Shown: positions 26,941 through 36,416 of the stretch, piece after piece | How positions within the stretch are numbered: position 1 is the stretch's first letter | How the letters are laid out: each line of letters begins with the position of its first letter | Assembly (NCBI GenBank): GCA_900541895.1 | Contig: UWSI01000004.1 | Span: forward strand, 18,675 to 82,674 | Length of the DNA stretch: 64,000 bases | Direction: 5' to 3' | DNA from: an uncultured Actinomyces sp. | Lineage (GTDB): Bacteria; Actinomycetota; Actinomycetes; Actinomycetales; Actinomycetaceae | Notes under the pieces: generated by a model | What the model saw: the letters and a program-made list of their open reading frames with translations, nothing else | Told to the model about the DNA's origin: nothing | Database searches by the model: none | Program-made: the position numbers and the translations under genes

Positions 26941-28137
26941 CTAGTTGTGGTTCCCCGAACGAGGTGCGTGTGCACCTTCCGTGAAGGCGTTAATAGTCAC
27001 CTGCGGATCAAGCGGATGGCCGGCGCGAGTCTCTGCACGTAGGTGCGAAACGACGGCCTCAAGACTACCGCAGGCATCGGCAACCGCCTTCTGACGCTGG
27101 TAGCCCACACCAATGCTGCGCATCGTTGAAATGAAATCCAACTCTTCTGCGCAATCAAGGTCCTGCGCAACAGGGCGCAGTTTTTCAATCATTTCATCCA
27201 GCAGCTCATCGATGTGACGCTCATTGCCGTGAATGTCTTCGATCAGAATGGCATCCATCCCGTAACGCGCCGCACGCCACTTGTTCTCAGCCAAGAACCA
27301 CGGGGAGGTAGTCGGAAGTTCTTCGCCTCGATCAAGAGCACGTGAACCGTATTCAACCAGGCAGTGAATAAGTGCGGCGATCGCTCCAATTTCAGCCGCG
27401 TTGCTGGAAGAATCGCAGACGCGCACTTCCAGTGTGCCAAGCCTAGGCGAGGGGCGAATATCCCAACGGATCTCATCAAAATTAGAGATGATGCCGGTGT
27501 GCATCATGTCGCGAGTGTAATGTTCCAATTCTTCCCAGCGGGTAAAAAGCTGAGGGACACCCGCCGTGGGGAGCTGCTGGAAAACCATCGCCCGATTGTC
27601 GCAGTAGCCCGTGTCCGTTCCCGCCCAATAGGGTGACGAGGCCGTCAGGGCTTGGATTCGCCCGAGCTGAGTGGAGAGGAAGGCAAGAAGGGGAAGAACT
27701 TTGGCGCGATCCTCAATCCCAACGTGAACATGCGTGCCAAAAATCAGCATTTGGCGACCCCAGAACTGGGTGCGATTGACCAATTCGGCATAGCGTTTTG
27801 AGTCTGAAACCCGCTGGTGTGCAGGGTTAGCAAATGGGTGAGACCCTGCGCTTGTCAGGTTGACACGGAGTGCCGATGTGATCGGCTCAAGCATCTCTAA
27901 GCCCTCATTGAGATCGGCAATGGCATCGCGGACACGTGTCTGTTTGCGAGAAATTAATTCCACTGTATTGCGCAGCATTTCACCGTGAACAAGCGTATTT
28001 CCCGGATACTGCGCACAGACTTGAGTGATAATTGCCTGCGCACATTGGCGGAGGTCTTCAGAATCGATATCGATGAGCTGGAGTTCCCACTCAACGCCAA
28101 GTGTTGAACGTTCAGATTGTGCGAACGAGATGGCCAT
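26941..28137 (-). CDS. YbdK-type carboxylate-amine ligase (GCS2 family)
   Basis: A 398-aa member of glutamate-cysteine ligase family 2. The start TLGVEWELQLIDIDSEDLRQ has the family's GxEWE motif for metal/ATP binding, GTHVHVGIED is the second signature and EIRWDIRPSPRLGTLEVRVCD the third. Such proteins make gamma-glutamyl-amine or gamma-glutamylcysteine bonds weakly; the true product here is unknown. The glutamine amidotransferase gene lies 12 bp upstream on the same strand and the two are probably one operon. Confidence 0.88.
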   Translation of the reverse strand: MAISFAQSERSTLGVEWELQLIDIDSEDLRQCAQAIITQVCAQYPGNTLVHGEMLRNTVELISRKQTRVRDAIADLNEGLEMLEPITSALRVNLTSAGSHPFANPAHQRVSDSKRYAELVNRTQFWGRQMLIFGTHVHVGIEDRAKVLPLLAFLSTQLGRIQALTASSPYWAGTDTGYCDNRAMVFQQLPTAGVPQLFTRWEELEHYTRDMMHTGIISNFDEIRWDIRPSPRLGTLEVRVCDSSSNAAEIGAIAALIHCLVEYGSRALDRGEELPTTSPWFLAENKWRAARYGMDAILIEDIHGNERHIDELLDEMIEKLRPVAQDLDCAEELDFISTMRSIGVGYQRQKAVADACGSLEAVVSHLRAETRAGHPLDPQVTINAFTEGAHAPRSGNHN

Positions 28138-28149
28138 AGCTCCCCTTGC

Positions 28150-28917
28150 TCAAGCTTGTTGGTAGCGGTGGATAAAGGATGCCAATAGGTCGTGGGCGGG
28201 TTGAGTATTCGCAGCGTCGCAGCGTGCAACTACCGCGGGCTTCTCTTCTGCAGGATAGTAGGTGTCACCGTAGGTCTCAATGCGTAGATGCATCCCGTCT
28301 CGCGTAATTTCCGGGTGAAATTGCGTGCCATAGATGTTCTTTCCCCAACGGAGAATTTGGACGTGGCAGTGAGTTCCGGTCGCCAGAAGTTCGGCTCCCT
28401 GTGGAATAGATCCAATTGCATCAGCGTGGCCGGTGTAGGCGTGGAATTTTGGCGGGAGCTTACCGGTTAGTGGGTCGGCAAGTCCGGCCTCGGTCAAGGA
28501 AATTTCGGGGGCCTGGAGATCCTCAGAGAAGCCCTCAACGATGGGTGCTCCCGAGGCTCGAGCCAGGGATTGCAGGCCAAAACAGATGCCGAAAGTCGGG
28601 AAATCACGCTCTAGAAGGATGGATGTCAAGGCATCGATACGTTCTTCAACGCGCAGGTGCTCGGGAGTTTTCTGCTCATGAGGGTGCTCGAAACCGAAGG
28701 GAGAGCCGGTAATGATGACACCCGAATACTGGTCCAAGTCGATATCACTGGCCGGGTGCGGTGAAGCGGCATCAACTAACGGGAGTGGGTGAAGATCGCT
28801 GTCACTGAGCTGACCGATTGCCTTCATCGACGCCAGTTCATCTCGCGCAAGAATACCGTCTGGTCGGCACACGGCCACCAGGAAGGGTCGAGAAGAAGCG
28901 GGTCGAGAAGCGTTCAT
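28150..28917 (-). CDS. Class I glutamine amidotransferase-like protein
   Basis: A 255-aa GMP-synthase-type GATase1 domain. Nucleophile Cys sits in FGICFGLQSLARASGA, and the His-Glu pair in GTQFHPEIT. It has GVIITGSPFGFEHP at the oxyanion strand. No partner synthase domain is fused, so it is the stand-alone type that hydrolyses gamma-glutamyl compounds or glutamine. The gene downstream makes gamma-glutamyl bonds, which hints at a shared gamma-glutamyl metabolism; this link is inferred. Confidence 0.87.
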   Translation of the reverse strand: MNASRPASSRPFLVAVCRPDGILARDELASMKAIGQLSDSDLHPLPLVDAASPHPASDIDLDQYSGVIITGSPFGFEHPHEQKTPEHLRVEERIDALTSILLERDFPTFGICFGLQSLARASGAPIVEGFSEDLQAPEISLTEAGLADPLTGKLPPKFHAYTGHADAIGSIPQGAELLATGTHCHVQILRWGKNIYGTQFHPEITRDGMHLRIETYGDTYYPAEEKPAVVARCDAANTQPAHDLLASFIHRYQQA

Positions 28918-28987
28918 AACGTCACGCTATCAGCCGTATCAAACAGATGCGCGGAGGATGCGGAAGATGGGATTGTGTAACGGGTAG

Positions 28988-29019
28988 AAAAAACCCGCAG
29001 CACCTAACGATGCTGCGGG
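28988..29019 (-). terminator. Terminator of tRNA-Pro
   Basis: On the minus strand CCCGCAGCA, 8-nt loop, TGCTGCGGG, then six T: a textbook Rho-independent terminator just after tRNA-Pro. Confidence 0.93.
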
Positions 29020-29026
29020 AATCACG

Positions 29027-29100
<74 letters not shown>

Positions 29101-29181
29101 TGACCGTTTGAGTATAGCCGTCCAAAGCCGGTGCGCAAAATTTTGTACGCGAAGGTCGGGAGTCTTGCCCGTTTCCTGTGT

Positions 29182-30162
29182 TCAGTCGTGAATTGTCAGG
29201 ATCGAGGCCTCGGGGCGGGTGGCGATACGCACCCGAGCGTAAGGGGAGGTACCCAAGCCCGCGGAGACGTGCAGCCATGCATTCTCGCTGGCACTGGTCT
29301 CCCACACGTGTAATCCCTTGCCGAACTCACGGGGGAGATCGCAATTGGTGACCAGGGAGGTCACGCCCGGCAGTCCAATCTGACCACCGTGAGTGTGGCC
29401 TGCAAGGATCACTTCTGCACCCAAGTGGGTCATTGAGTCGAGCACGCGCGTGTAGGGTGCATGGGTCACACCCATGCGAATAGCTCCAGAGGATAGCCAA
29501 CTCTGCGATAGTCCAGTGATGGAGTCGCGGTTAATGTGCGGGTCATCGACACCCAGCAGAGCAAGAGGAGCAGGTGCGTAGCTGAACTCGTCGACGTCGG
29601 TCGTGGTCTCAGTCTGGTAAGGCTCCACAAGTGCCGAAGAATTCGACAAATCCGCCCAGCCCATCGTTCGCAGGTGTGCGGCAAGTTCGGTCCACGGCAG
29701 GTCTACCGCGCGCTCGATCTTTCCTGATTCACGAGGCCGAAGGTAGCGAGTCCAGCTCTTGGGCTTTGGCGAGTAGTAGTCGTTTGAACCGAAAACGAAG
29801 GCTCCGGGGAAATCGGAGAAAATTTCGTGAGCCTGGATCACCATTTCTAGCGCATCGGGACTGCCGAAGTTATCTCCGGTGGAGAATACGTAGTCGAATT
29901 GCTCGGTTTCGCGAATCTCTTGCAGGAAATCGAGAAGAAATTCTTGGCCTGCGAAAAGGTGCAGATCGGAGAAATGGAGGACCTTCGCCATTCGGTGGTG
30001 ACTGCGCAACATGGGCGTTGACAGTGCCGAAAGCGGGACATCGTAGTGGCGAAGGACAGGTCGACGCCGCTCGACACTTCCCCAGGCAAGAGCCGCAGTA
30101 CCGCCCAGAGCAAGGGCGGCTGCGCCTCGGAATGCGTGCTTGACGAGTCGACGTGAAGTCAT
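29182..30162 (-). CDS. Membrane-anchored metallophosphoesterase
   Basis: A 326-aa calcineurin-like phosphoesterase. An N-terminal signal-anchor (HAFRGAAALALGGTAALAWGSV) is followed by the metal-binding motifs FSDLHLF, STGDNFGSPDA, FGSNDYYSP (here N-D where GNHD is usual) and GHTHGGQIGLPG. The divalent-metal catalytic site is thus essentially intact and faces outside or is membrane-bound. It ends 4 bp from the PBP gene in the same direction, the Rv3682-Rv3683 order of M. tuberculosis, suggesting an envelope role. Confidence 0.9.
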   Translation of the reverse strand: MTSRRLVKHAFRGAAALALGGTAALAWGSVERRRPVLRHYDVPLSALSTPMLRSHHRMAKVLHFSDLHLFAGQEFLLDFLQEIRETEQFDYVFSTGDNFGSPDALEMVIQAHEIFSDFPGAFVFGSNDYYSPKPKSWTRYLRPRESGKIERAVDLPWTELAAHLRTMGWADLSNSSALVEPYQTETTTDVDEFSYAPAPLALLGVDDPHINRDSITGLSQSWLSSGAIRMGVTHAPYTRVLDSMTHLGAEVILAGHTHGGQIGLPGVTSLVTNCDLPREFGKGLHVWETSASENAWLHVSAGLGTSPYARVRIATRPEASILTIHD

Positions 30163-30165
30163 TTC

Positions 30166-32343
30166 TTACTCATCCCCATCGTCATCATCATCGTTGTCTC
30201 CGGGCTGTTGCTGGCCCTGCGGATTTTGTTGCGGGGCAGGAGCTGCACTGGGAGTCGGAGCCTGAGTTTGGCGCGGTGCGGCCTGTGGGGTTCCGATATT
30301 CGCATTGGGCATGGGCTGGTTGGGAGTGCCCTCCAGCGCCTTACTCATGTAGGGAGCCCAGATATTTTGGCCGACGAAAGTCTCACCGAAGATTTGCGAG
30401 TAGTAGCGTCCGTTGATTCGGACGTTTTGAACCGGGGTTGTCGAGGCGTTGCCGTGACCAACCCATGCGGCGGTGGTGAGTTCTGCGGTCGATCCCGTCA
30501 ACCAGGTGTTTGCCGAGTAGTCAGTCGTACCGGACTTGGCGGCAAATTGACGACCGCCTGACAGGCGCGTCGCGGTGTAGTACTGGCTAGCCGACTTGGT
30601 CAGGGTTGTTGCAACCTTTTGAGCGACCTGCGGATCGATGACCTGCTTGCAGTTCGCCGAACCTTCCTTGAGAACGTTCTCTTGACGGTCGGTAACCTTC
30701 GCGATCGAGTAGGGCTGGCACATCTTGCCGTCATTGACGAAGGTTGCGAAAGCGCGTGCCATGGTCAGCGGTGAAGCAGAACCAGAACCCAAGATGTTAC
30801 CGGGCACGGCCAAGATGGGTTCACCGTTTCCGTCATCGATGCCCATGTCAGCAGCGACTTTGAAAATATCGCAGAAGTTGAGCTTAGAAGCCATGTTAAC
30901 GAAGGAGTGGTTCACCGAAAGGCCCGTTGCGCCGATGACGTTAAAGGCGCCGTCCTTACCGGCCAAGTCGACGACGTTCCAGCTTTCGGTGTGGATCGGA
31001 GCGCCATCACACTTGAAGGAGCCATTGGGGAAGTTCGTTCGCCCGTCAATGGTTTCATAACCCGAGCGGCCTTCCTTGTACCATTCGGCCAAGACGAAGA
31101 CCTTGAAGGTTGATCCAACCTGGAAGGAACCATCAGCCGAATAGTTTGACATAGTTTCGTCTTCGCCCACGCCGTAGACGGTGTTTTGGGCCATTGCGAC
31201 AACTTCACCCGTTTGGGGAACTAAGGAAACCAAAGCATTATCCAAACCGGAGGCATCGTCGGAAGGAATGGTCTTTGTTAAGGCTTCATAGGCGGCATGC
31301 TGCTTCTTCGGATCAAGAGTCGTTCGGATGGTCAGGCCACCGGTCTTAAGAAGACGCTCACGCTCAATAGAGGTCTTACCGAATGCGCTATCGGCAAGGA
31401 ACTGACGCACTGCATAGGAACAGAAGTAGGCATTTTCATCGCCGGCACCCGAGCATCCCTCACGAATCTGAGTGGGGTGAAGCATGTCGGTCACGTTCAC
31501 GGCCTTTGCTTCGGCTTCTTCGGCCTCTGTAATGACGCCCTGGTCAGCCATGACGGAAAGGACGATATCGCGGCGTTCTTGCGCGGCCTCGGGGTGCTGA
31601 AGGGGGTTGTACTGAACAGGGGACTGGACGAGGCCGGCTAGGAGCGCGGCTTCACCGATCGTCAGTTCGTTGGCGGACTTGGAGAAATAGAGCCGAGAGG
31701 CAGCCTCAACGCCATAAGTGATGGGACCGAAAGGTGCGATATTCAAGTAGCCACTGAGGATCTGGTCCTTATCCATTTGCTTCTCAACAGCAAGCGCGTA
31801 CTTGATTTCGCGAAGTTTACGTTCGGTGGTTTGCTCAGTTGCGGCCTCGACCTGGTCGGCATCGCCTTCCATGTAACCCTTTTCGGCCAAGGCATTACGA
31901 ACGTATTGCTGGGTAATGGTCGATGCGCCCTGCTTTCCACCATCGTCGCCGAGGTTATTGACCATTGCACGGGCAATACCTGTAGGGTCGACACCGTGGT
32001 GTTCGAAGAAGCGTCGGTCTTCAATGGCGACGATAGCTTTCTTCATGATGGGCGCGATTTTGTCCGAGGGGATGACAATGCGCTGCTTGTCGTAGAAACG
32101 GGCAATTACTTGGCCGTTCGTATCGAGCATGGTGGACTCGGTCGCGGGAGTGACAACCTGGATGTCGGTGGGGATCTCGTCGAAGATCTCCATCCCTGCT
32201 TTCGCCGTGATTGCACCGGTTCCGACGGCCGGCACCAAGACGCCAGCGCTGACCACACCGACAAGTGTTGATGCTGCCAAGAATGACAGCAAGAGCGCCA
32301 CCAGCTGTGCGGGTCGAACAAAGCGTGTATGCGACTGAGCCAT
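30166..32343 (-). CDS. Class A penicillin-binding protein (PonA2-like)
   Basis: A 725-aa bifunctional peptidoglycan synthase. A transmembrane anchor lies at about residues 12-35. The GT51 glycosyltransferase domain has the catalytic Glu108 in AIEDRRFFEHHG and the GASTITQQYVRN motif. The transpeptidase domain has the STFK box (Ser411), SVN and KSGTT (Lys603). The C-terminus is a Pro/Gln/Ala-rich tail ending in a run of Asp (GDNDDDDDGDE). No PASTA domain is present, unlike mycobacterial PonA2. A divergent whiB gene and downstream metallophosphoesterase mirror the Rv3681c-Rv3683 block. Confidence 0.95.
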   Translation of the reverse strand: MAQSHTRFVRPAQLVALLLSFLAASTLVGVVSAGVLVPAVGTGAITAKAGMEIFDEIPTDIQVVTPATESTMLDTNGQVIARFYDKQRIVIPSDKIAPIMKKAIVAIEDRRFFEHHGVDPTGIARAMVNNLGDDGGKQGASTITQQYVRNALAEKGYMEGDADQVEAATEQTTERKLREIKYALAVEKQMDKDQILSGYLNIAPFGPITYGVEAASRLYFSKSANELTIGEAALLAGLVQSPVQYNPLQHPEAAQERRDIVLSVMADQGVITEAEEAEAKAVNVTDMLHPTQIREGCSGAGDENAYFCSYAVRQFLADSAFGKTSIERERLLKTGGLTIRTTLDPKKQHAAYEALTKTIPSDDASGLDNALVSLVPQTGEVVAMAQNTVYGVGEDETMSNYSADGSFQVGSTFKVFVLAEWYKEGRSGYETIDGRTNFPNGSFKCDGAPIHTESWNVVDLAGKDGAFNVIGATGLSVNHSFVNMASKLNFCDIFKVAADMGIDDGNGEPILAVPGNILGSGSASPLTMARAFATFVNDGKMCQPYSIAKVTDRQENVLKEGSANCKQVIDPQVAQKVATTLTKSASQYYTATRLSGGRQFAAKSGTTDYSANTWLTGSTAELTTAAWVGHGNASTTPVQNVRINGRYYSQIFGETFVGQNIWAPYMSKALEGTPNQPMPNANIGTPQAAPRQTQAPTPSAAPAPQQNPQGQQQPGDNDDDDDGDE

Positions 32344-32520
32344 AGGTACAGGATACGTGTAGAGGCCTCGGAAAGAGAGAGGAAGAGGTGGATTAGGTCA
32401 ACGTTTGGCATCTTTGCCACATTACGGACCGAAGCCGTCCTAATTTCCCTTATGAAAATTTCATGTGTATTCTCTGAGGAAGAGGTCAATGTTGACCACA
32501 TGGAGAGGGTGGAGTTTCAT

Positions 32521-32901
32521 ATGATTGACGACCACGGTTGGGTTGAGTATGCCCTGTGTGCCGAAGATGAACCCGACTCCCTGTTTGTGCAGGGCGCAGC
32601 TCAGCGTCAAGTTCGTATGCGCTGCATGGAGTGCCCCGTGCGCCTTGAGTGCCTTGCAGACGCCTTGCAGTCACAGATGTCTTACGGCGTGTGGGGCGGT
32701 CTTACCGAACGCGAACGCCGCGTGATTTTGCGCGTCTATCCAGAAAGGACTGACTGGAGTGAGTGGCTCATGCATTCTCGAGATCCTCTGGCAGTTGAGT
32801 TGCGCAAACCGCGGGTTCCCCAAAGCTTGTCGGTGAAACATCTTCGTACAAATGCCAAGGCATTACGAGAGGCATCACTTTCTGTTGCTGCGCGTGGCTA
32901 A
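32521..32901 (+). CDS. WhiB-family iron-sulfur regulator (WhiB4-like position)
   Basis: A 126-aa Wbl protein. The four cluster cysteines are Cys13, Cys35, Cys38 and Cys44 (RCMECPVRLEC), followed by the GVWGGLTERERR turn that contacts sigma factor or DNA. The C-terminal tail is basic. The start at 32521 has GGTGGAG upstream; the frame extends further 5' (32500, 32452, 32329) without support. Wbl proteins sense O2 or NO through a [4Fe-4S] cluster. Position divergent from a class A PBP and near crp corresponds to M. tuberculosis whiB4; orthology is inferred from synteny. Confidence 0.92.
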   Translation: MIDDHGWVEYALCAEDEPDSLFVQGAAQRQVRMRCMECPVRLECLADALQSQMSYGVWGGLTERERRVILRVYPERTDWSEWLMHSRDPLAVELRKPRVPQSLSVKHLRTNAKALREASLSVAARG

Positions 32902-32928
32902 TCGCCGCGAGTGCCGTAGGATGGCGCT

Positions 32929-33090
32929 ATGACTACATGGGAATATGCAACAATTCCGCTTCTAACTCACGCAACGAAGGCAATCCTCGACCAGTGGGGA
33001 GCCGATGGCTGGGAGCTCGTCCAAGTTGTTCCAGGACCGACTGGTTCAGATAGCTTGGTCGCGTATCTGAAGCGTCCGAAGCAAGACTGA
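32929..33090 (+). CDS. DUF4177-like small protein
   Basis: A 53-aa protein. MTTWEYATIPLLTHATKAILDQWGADGWELVQV is the DUF4177 pattern (WEY at the start, GWELV in the middle), with a basic end YLKRPKQD. Rv3678A of M. tuberculosis, also near crp and whiB4, is the same type. Its function is unknown. It lies 27 bp after the whiB gene and is followed by a strong terminator. Confidence 0.82.
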   Translation: MTTWEYATIPLLTHATKAILDQWGADGWELVQVVPGPTGSDSLVAYLKRPKQD

Positions 33091-33121
33091 TACTGCGGAT
33101 ATTTCTTCGCAATAAACTATC

Positions 33122-33154
33122 GGGGCCGAGCAGGTTTATCACCTGCTCGGCCCC
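33122..33154. terminator. Bidirectional terminator
   Basis: GGGGCCGAGCAGG, 7-nt loop, CCTGCTCGGCCCC: a perfect 13-bp stem between the convergent DUF4177 and crp genes. Confidence 0.92.
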
Positions 33155-33173
33155 GAAGGCATTGAGCTAAAGA

Positions 33174-33857
33174 TTAGCGAGCGCGGCGTGCTAGACGATC
33201 GACGTCAAGCAGTGTGACCGCACGGCCTTCCAGACGGATCCAACCACGCGAAACGAAATCTGCCAAGGACTTGTTGACAGTTTCACGCGAAGCGCCAACC
33301 AGCTGGGCCAGTTCTTCCTGAGTGAGGTCGTGAGGAACGTGGATGCCCTTATCTGTTGCCGTACCGAAACGATCTGCAAGATCAAGCAGCGCCTTGGCAA
33401 CGCGGCCGGGGACGTCGGAGAAGACCAGATCGGAAAGTGATTCATTCGTACGACGCAGGCGCTGTGCCAGTGCACGGAGCATGTGCTTGGCCAGAGTCGG
33501 GTTCGCTTCGACGATCTCCATGAGGTCGCTGTGCAGCAGGTGCAGCAGGGTGGCGGGAGATACGGCGGTTGCGGTGGTCGAGCGCGGGCCTGGATCGAAG
33601 AGGGTCAGTTCACCGAGAATTTCGCCGGGTCCAAGAACTGCAAGCAGGGATTCGCGGCCGTCATTCGAGGTGTGGCCCAGCTTCACTTTGCCTTCGGTCA
33701 CGATGTACAGACGGTCACCAAGATCGCCTTCTTCGAAGAGGGTTTCGCCGCGTCGCAGTGTTGTCTGACCCATCTTCTGCTGCAGCGATGCCTGTTGCGC
33801 CTCATCGAGTCCACTGAAGAGCGGGACTTGGTTGATGAAGTTTGCATCTCCATACAT
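33174..33857 (-). CDS. Crp/Fnr-family regulator
   Basis: A 227-aa protein. The N-terminal cyclic-nucleotide-binding fold (about 10-125) contains FEEGDLGDRLYIVTEGKVKLG and GPGEILGELTLFDPGPRSTTATA; the GELxLx..PR(S)T segment is the cAMP phosphate-binding cassette, so cAMP binding is likely. The C-terminal winged helix has HDLTQEELAQLVGASRETVNKSLADFVSRGWI. It closely follows the mycobacterial Crp (Rv3676) and its neighbourhood. No cysteine cluster for oxygen sensing is seen, so it is Crp and not FNR in type. Confidence 0.93.
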   Translation of the reverse strand: MYGDANFINQVPLFSGLDEAQQASLQQKMGQTTLRRGETLFEEGDLGDRLYIVTEGKVKLGHTSNDGRESLLAVLGPGEILGELTLFDPGPRSTTATAVSPATLLHLLHSDLMEIVEANPTLAKHMLRALAQRLRRTNESLSDLVFSDVPGRVAKALLDLADRFGTATDKGIHVPHDLTQEELAQLVGASRETVNKSLADFVSRGWIRLEGRAVTLLDVDRLARRAR

Positions 33858-34038
33858 AAAGCCGGAACTCCGTTCTATTCGCGAGCGCCGCTAGCATGCG
33901 CCGCCGACTACTGAGCTGTCCTAATCATGTAAGACGGCAGCCCAGCACAAAAGAGCCACCGTGTGATAGTCGTAACTATTATGCACGGTGAACGGTCTAA
34001 ATCACATATTTGCACACAGTTTGCGCAAATTCGTTTCT

Positions 34039-34968
34039 TTAGAGTTGACTCTCCGCTGCAAAGTGAGCGGATTCTTTGATGAAAGGAAGGATTGCCTGGA
34101 TCAGAGCTTGAGGGTTTTCTTCCTGTGGGAAATGACCGCATTCGCCAATTGCGCGCATGGTGAATTCGCCGCTGGTCGCTTGGACATCATCAGCAAAATC
34201 AACGTGCGACCATAAACCGTCGTCGCGCGCCTGAATCGAAAGCACGGGTACCGTCACGCTCCGTGTCAGAACATTCTTGGAGCTAAATGAGGGCCTAAAC
34301 GTTGCCCGCAGTGACTCCCATGCGGATCGAACCGCAATGTGACGGGAAAGAGCCTCGCGGTAGACTTCCGCATTTTCAAGCATTTCATCGCGGTTAAAAG
34401 GCGCCGCCCACTGAGAGATTGAACGGTTGATCCATGCTGAGCGTGCCGCGAAGAAGGCTACACGAGGACGGCGCGATAGCAGGGTTGAGAACCAGCGGCC
34501 TCGGCCTCGGGAAGAAAGCCCACGCAGGAAGTGCAGACCCAGCGGATGAGGGGCACACACCGGCACAATCGCCTGCAAGCCCGCAGGTTTAAGCGCGCCG
34601 AGCATCCACGCGACCACGCCACCCATGCCGTTGCCGACAACCGTGTAGGAAGAAATTCCCAGTGCCGAGGCCACGCCAGCGACGTCCGCCGCCAGCTGGG
34701 TGAGTTCGACTTCTCCCGGAGCAAGATCGGAGGTACCAAAGCCTCGAAGATCCATTGCAATGGTGCGGATACCGGCCTGCGTGAAGGCGGGAATAACCTC
34801 CCGCCACGTCCACCAAGTCATCGGGAACGAGTGAAGGAGGATAACGGCAAAAGAGGCATCTTCGGGTCCCGCGTCGGCGATATGGAAGGATGCTCCCGAG
34901 GCTGAAATCCTACGGTGAACCCAGGGCCCGGGAGCTTCCAATACCGCGCGTGAAACCTCGGGTTTCAC
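34039..34968 (-). CDS. Alpha/beta hydrolase fold protein lacking the nucleophile
   Basis: A 309-aa EphE-like alpha/beta hydrolase. Visible blocks are ILLHSFPMTWWTWREVIPAF (HG-type oxyanion region), AMDLRGFGTSD and the elbow VVGNGMGG. The elbow pattern G-x-Nuc-x-G-G puts Gly114 where Ser or Asp should be. The late His is present in GECGHFPQEENP. Without a nucleophile it is unlikely to work as a classical esterase or epoxide hydrolase. It overlaps the upstream membrane-protein gene by 4 bp and ends a three-gene operon. Confidence 0.8.
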   Translation of the reverse strand: MKPEVSRAVLEAPGPWVHRRISASGASFHIADAGPEDASFAVILLHSFPMTWWTWREVIPAFTQAGIRTIAMDLRGFGTSDLAPGEVELTQLAADVAGVASALGISSYTVVGNGMGGVVAWMLGALKPAGLQAIVPVCAPHPLGLHFLRGLSSRGRGRWFSTLLSRRPRVAFFAARSAWINRSISQWAAPFNRDEMLENAEVYREALSRHIAVRSAWESLRATFRPSFSSKNVLTRSVTVPVLSIQARDDGLWSHVDFADDVQATSGEFTMRAIGECGHFPQEENPQALIQAILPFIKESAHFAAESQL

Positions 34969-36341
34969 CGCAGACCAGCTGCCTTTTCAGCGCGACGACG
35001 TTCGCGGGCGGTGAAGTGTGCACCCGTGGGATTGACGCGCTCTACTTGCTCGCGCATTGCCTCTTCATTGCGTCCGCGGCGACGAACCGAATGCGAAAGG
35101 GATGCGATGCCAAGCAGTGCAATTCCAAGGAAGAGTAGGCGGCCGGAGTATCCGGATGCTTGGAGGTGGTGTGCAAGGTTAGCGCCCAAGGCACCGGAAT
35201 TCTGCAGGAAGTGCAGAACGGAAACCGTGTGTGCAGAGGTAAATCCGGGGGCGAAAACCCAGGGAAGGCCGGCTGCGAAGAAGCAGAGGCCGCCGATCCA
35301 TGCGCCCAGTGAGGAGCGCTTGAATGCTTCAAATAGTGCAATAACTGCCACGAAAGCGATGGCAACTTCGGTGAGAGCAAGCCAGTTGATCACGCCGGTT
35401 GCTGCAGGGTTGCCCTCGGGAAGTGTCATGCGAGCGCCAGCATCGGCAATGAGGTACCAAGTGATGGGTAGAGCAAAGATGCCCAAAGCCAACGAGCTCC
35501 AGTGAGCGGCCGCGCGAGAGGGCATTTCAGGAACGACGGTTGCGCCCTCAAAAAGGGCATCGTCGAGGCTCTCGGGGGTCTCTTGAGGAACGGTACGTTC
35601 GCCGCTATCTTCACGAGGTTTCCACGAAGCTTCGGTCGTTGCGCTTTCCGCTGCCGGAGCAATGAATGCACGCCTACGAACCTGGGTGCTTTCAACCTCG
35701 TCCTCGGGTTCCTCGGTGGTTTCGGGCTGAGCAGGTGTGCGGCGCGAGAGGGCGTCGGGAACCTCGGTCACCGAAGGAGAGTCCTCAGGTTCCTCTTCCG
35801 TGGCTTCGGAAGCAGCCGGGATCGTTGTGGTGTGTGCGGAGTCGGGAGCTTCCTCAGATTCTTCGGGGGATGCATCCTTGGGCTCTGCGTTGTCCTCAGT
35901 AGTTTCCTCAGACTTTTCCGAGGCCGGCTCAGCATCGTCGTCGTGGGAGGTGTGCTCAGACTCGGCTACGGTGTTCTCATCGTGCGCTAAGTCGTGGCTA
36001 TCGCCCTGAGATGGTTTTTCGCTCGAAGGTTCGTCTGAAGAGGATTCCTCGGTCTGCGCATCCTGCTGTTCCTGAGCTGATTCGGGCTTGGCCTCGGAAA
36101 GCTCAGACGTCGAACGCTGTGCAAGAGCATCATCTACGGATGTTGGGGTGACACCCATGTGAACGGGTTCAACCTGACTGGTTTCGGTGACTGATGCGCC
36201 TCCGATGATGTCTTCGGCTGCAGATGCCTCACCGGGAAGGGTGACTTCTTCACCGGTCAGGGGTGTTTCCTCACCGGTATGGGGGTGATCGATTTCTTCC
36301 GTCACCTTGTCAACGTCTTCCTTGTGTTCCTGATCAGACAT
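34965..36341 (-). CDS. Membrane protein with long acidic disordered N-terminus
   Basis: A 458-aa protein of unknown function. Residues 1 to about 275 are low complexity, dominated by Glu, Asp, Ser, Thr and Pro (for example SEESEEAPDS-type runs), predicted disordered and cytoplasmic. About residues 285-425 hold four transmembrane helices (SLALGIFALPITWYLIADAG; WLALTEVAIAFVAVIALFEAF; GLCFFAAGLPWVFAPGF; LLFLGIALLGIASLSHSV). The basic C-terminal tail (VRRRGRNEEAMREQ...RERRRAEKAAGLR) fits the cytoplasmic side. The start is well marked by GAGGAGG. It forms an operon with the genes on both sides. Confidence 0.75.
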   Translation of the reverse strand: MSDQEHKEDVDKVTEEIDHPHTGEETPLTGEEVTLPGEASAAEDIIGGASVTETSQVEPVHMGVTPTSVDDALAQRSTSELSEAKPESAQEQQDAQTEESSSDEPSSEKPSQGDSHDLAHDENTVAESEHTSHDDDAEPASEKSEETTEDNAEPKDASPEESEEAPDSAHTTTIPAASEATEEEPEDSPSVTEVPDALSRRTPAQPETTEEPEDEVESTQVRRRAFIAPAAESATTEASWKPREDSGERTVPQETPESLDDALFEGATVVPEMPSRAAAHWSSLALGIFALPITWYLIADAGARMTLPEGNPAATGVINWLALTEVAIAFVAVIALFEAFKRSSLGAWIGGLCFFAAGLPWVFAPGFTSAHTVSVLHFLQNSGALGANLAHHLQASGYSGRLLFLGIALLGIASLSHSVRRRGRNEEAMREQVERVNPTGAHFTARERRRAEKAAGLR

Positions 36342-36416
36342 GGGACCTCCTCTTCTCGTGCTGACGATAACGAGAAAACGAATATTTTTGGGGATTACCC
36401 GCCGAGAAGCGCTGGA

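Noticed and set aside
33858..34038. Crp binding site upstream of crp
   Set aside because: TGTGA-like words occur (GTGTGATAG, TCACAT) but none has the required TGTGA-N6-TCACA spacing.
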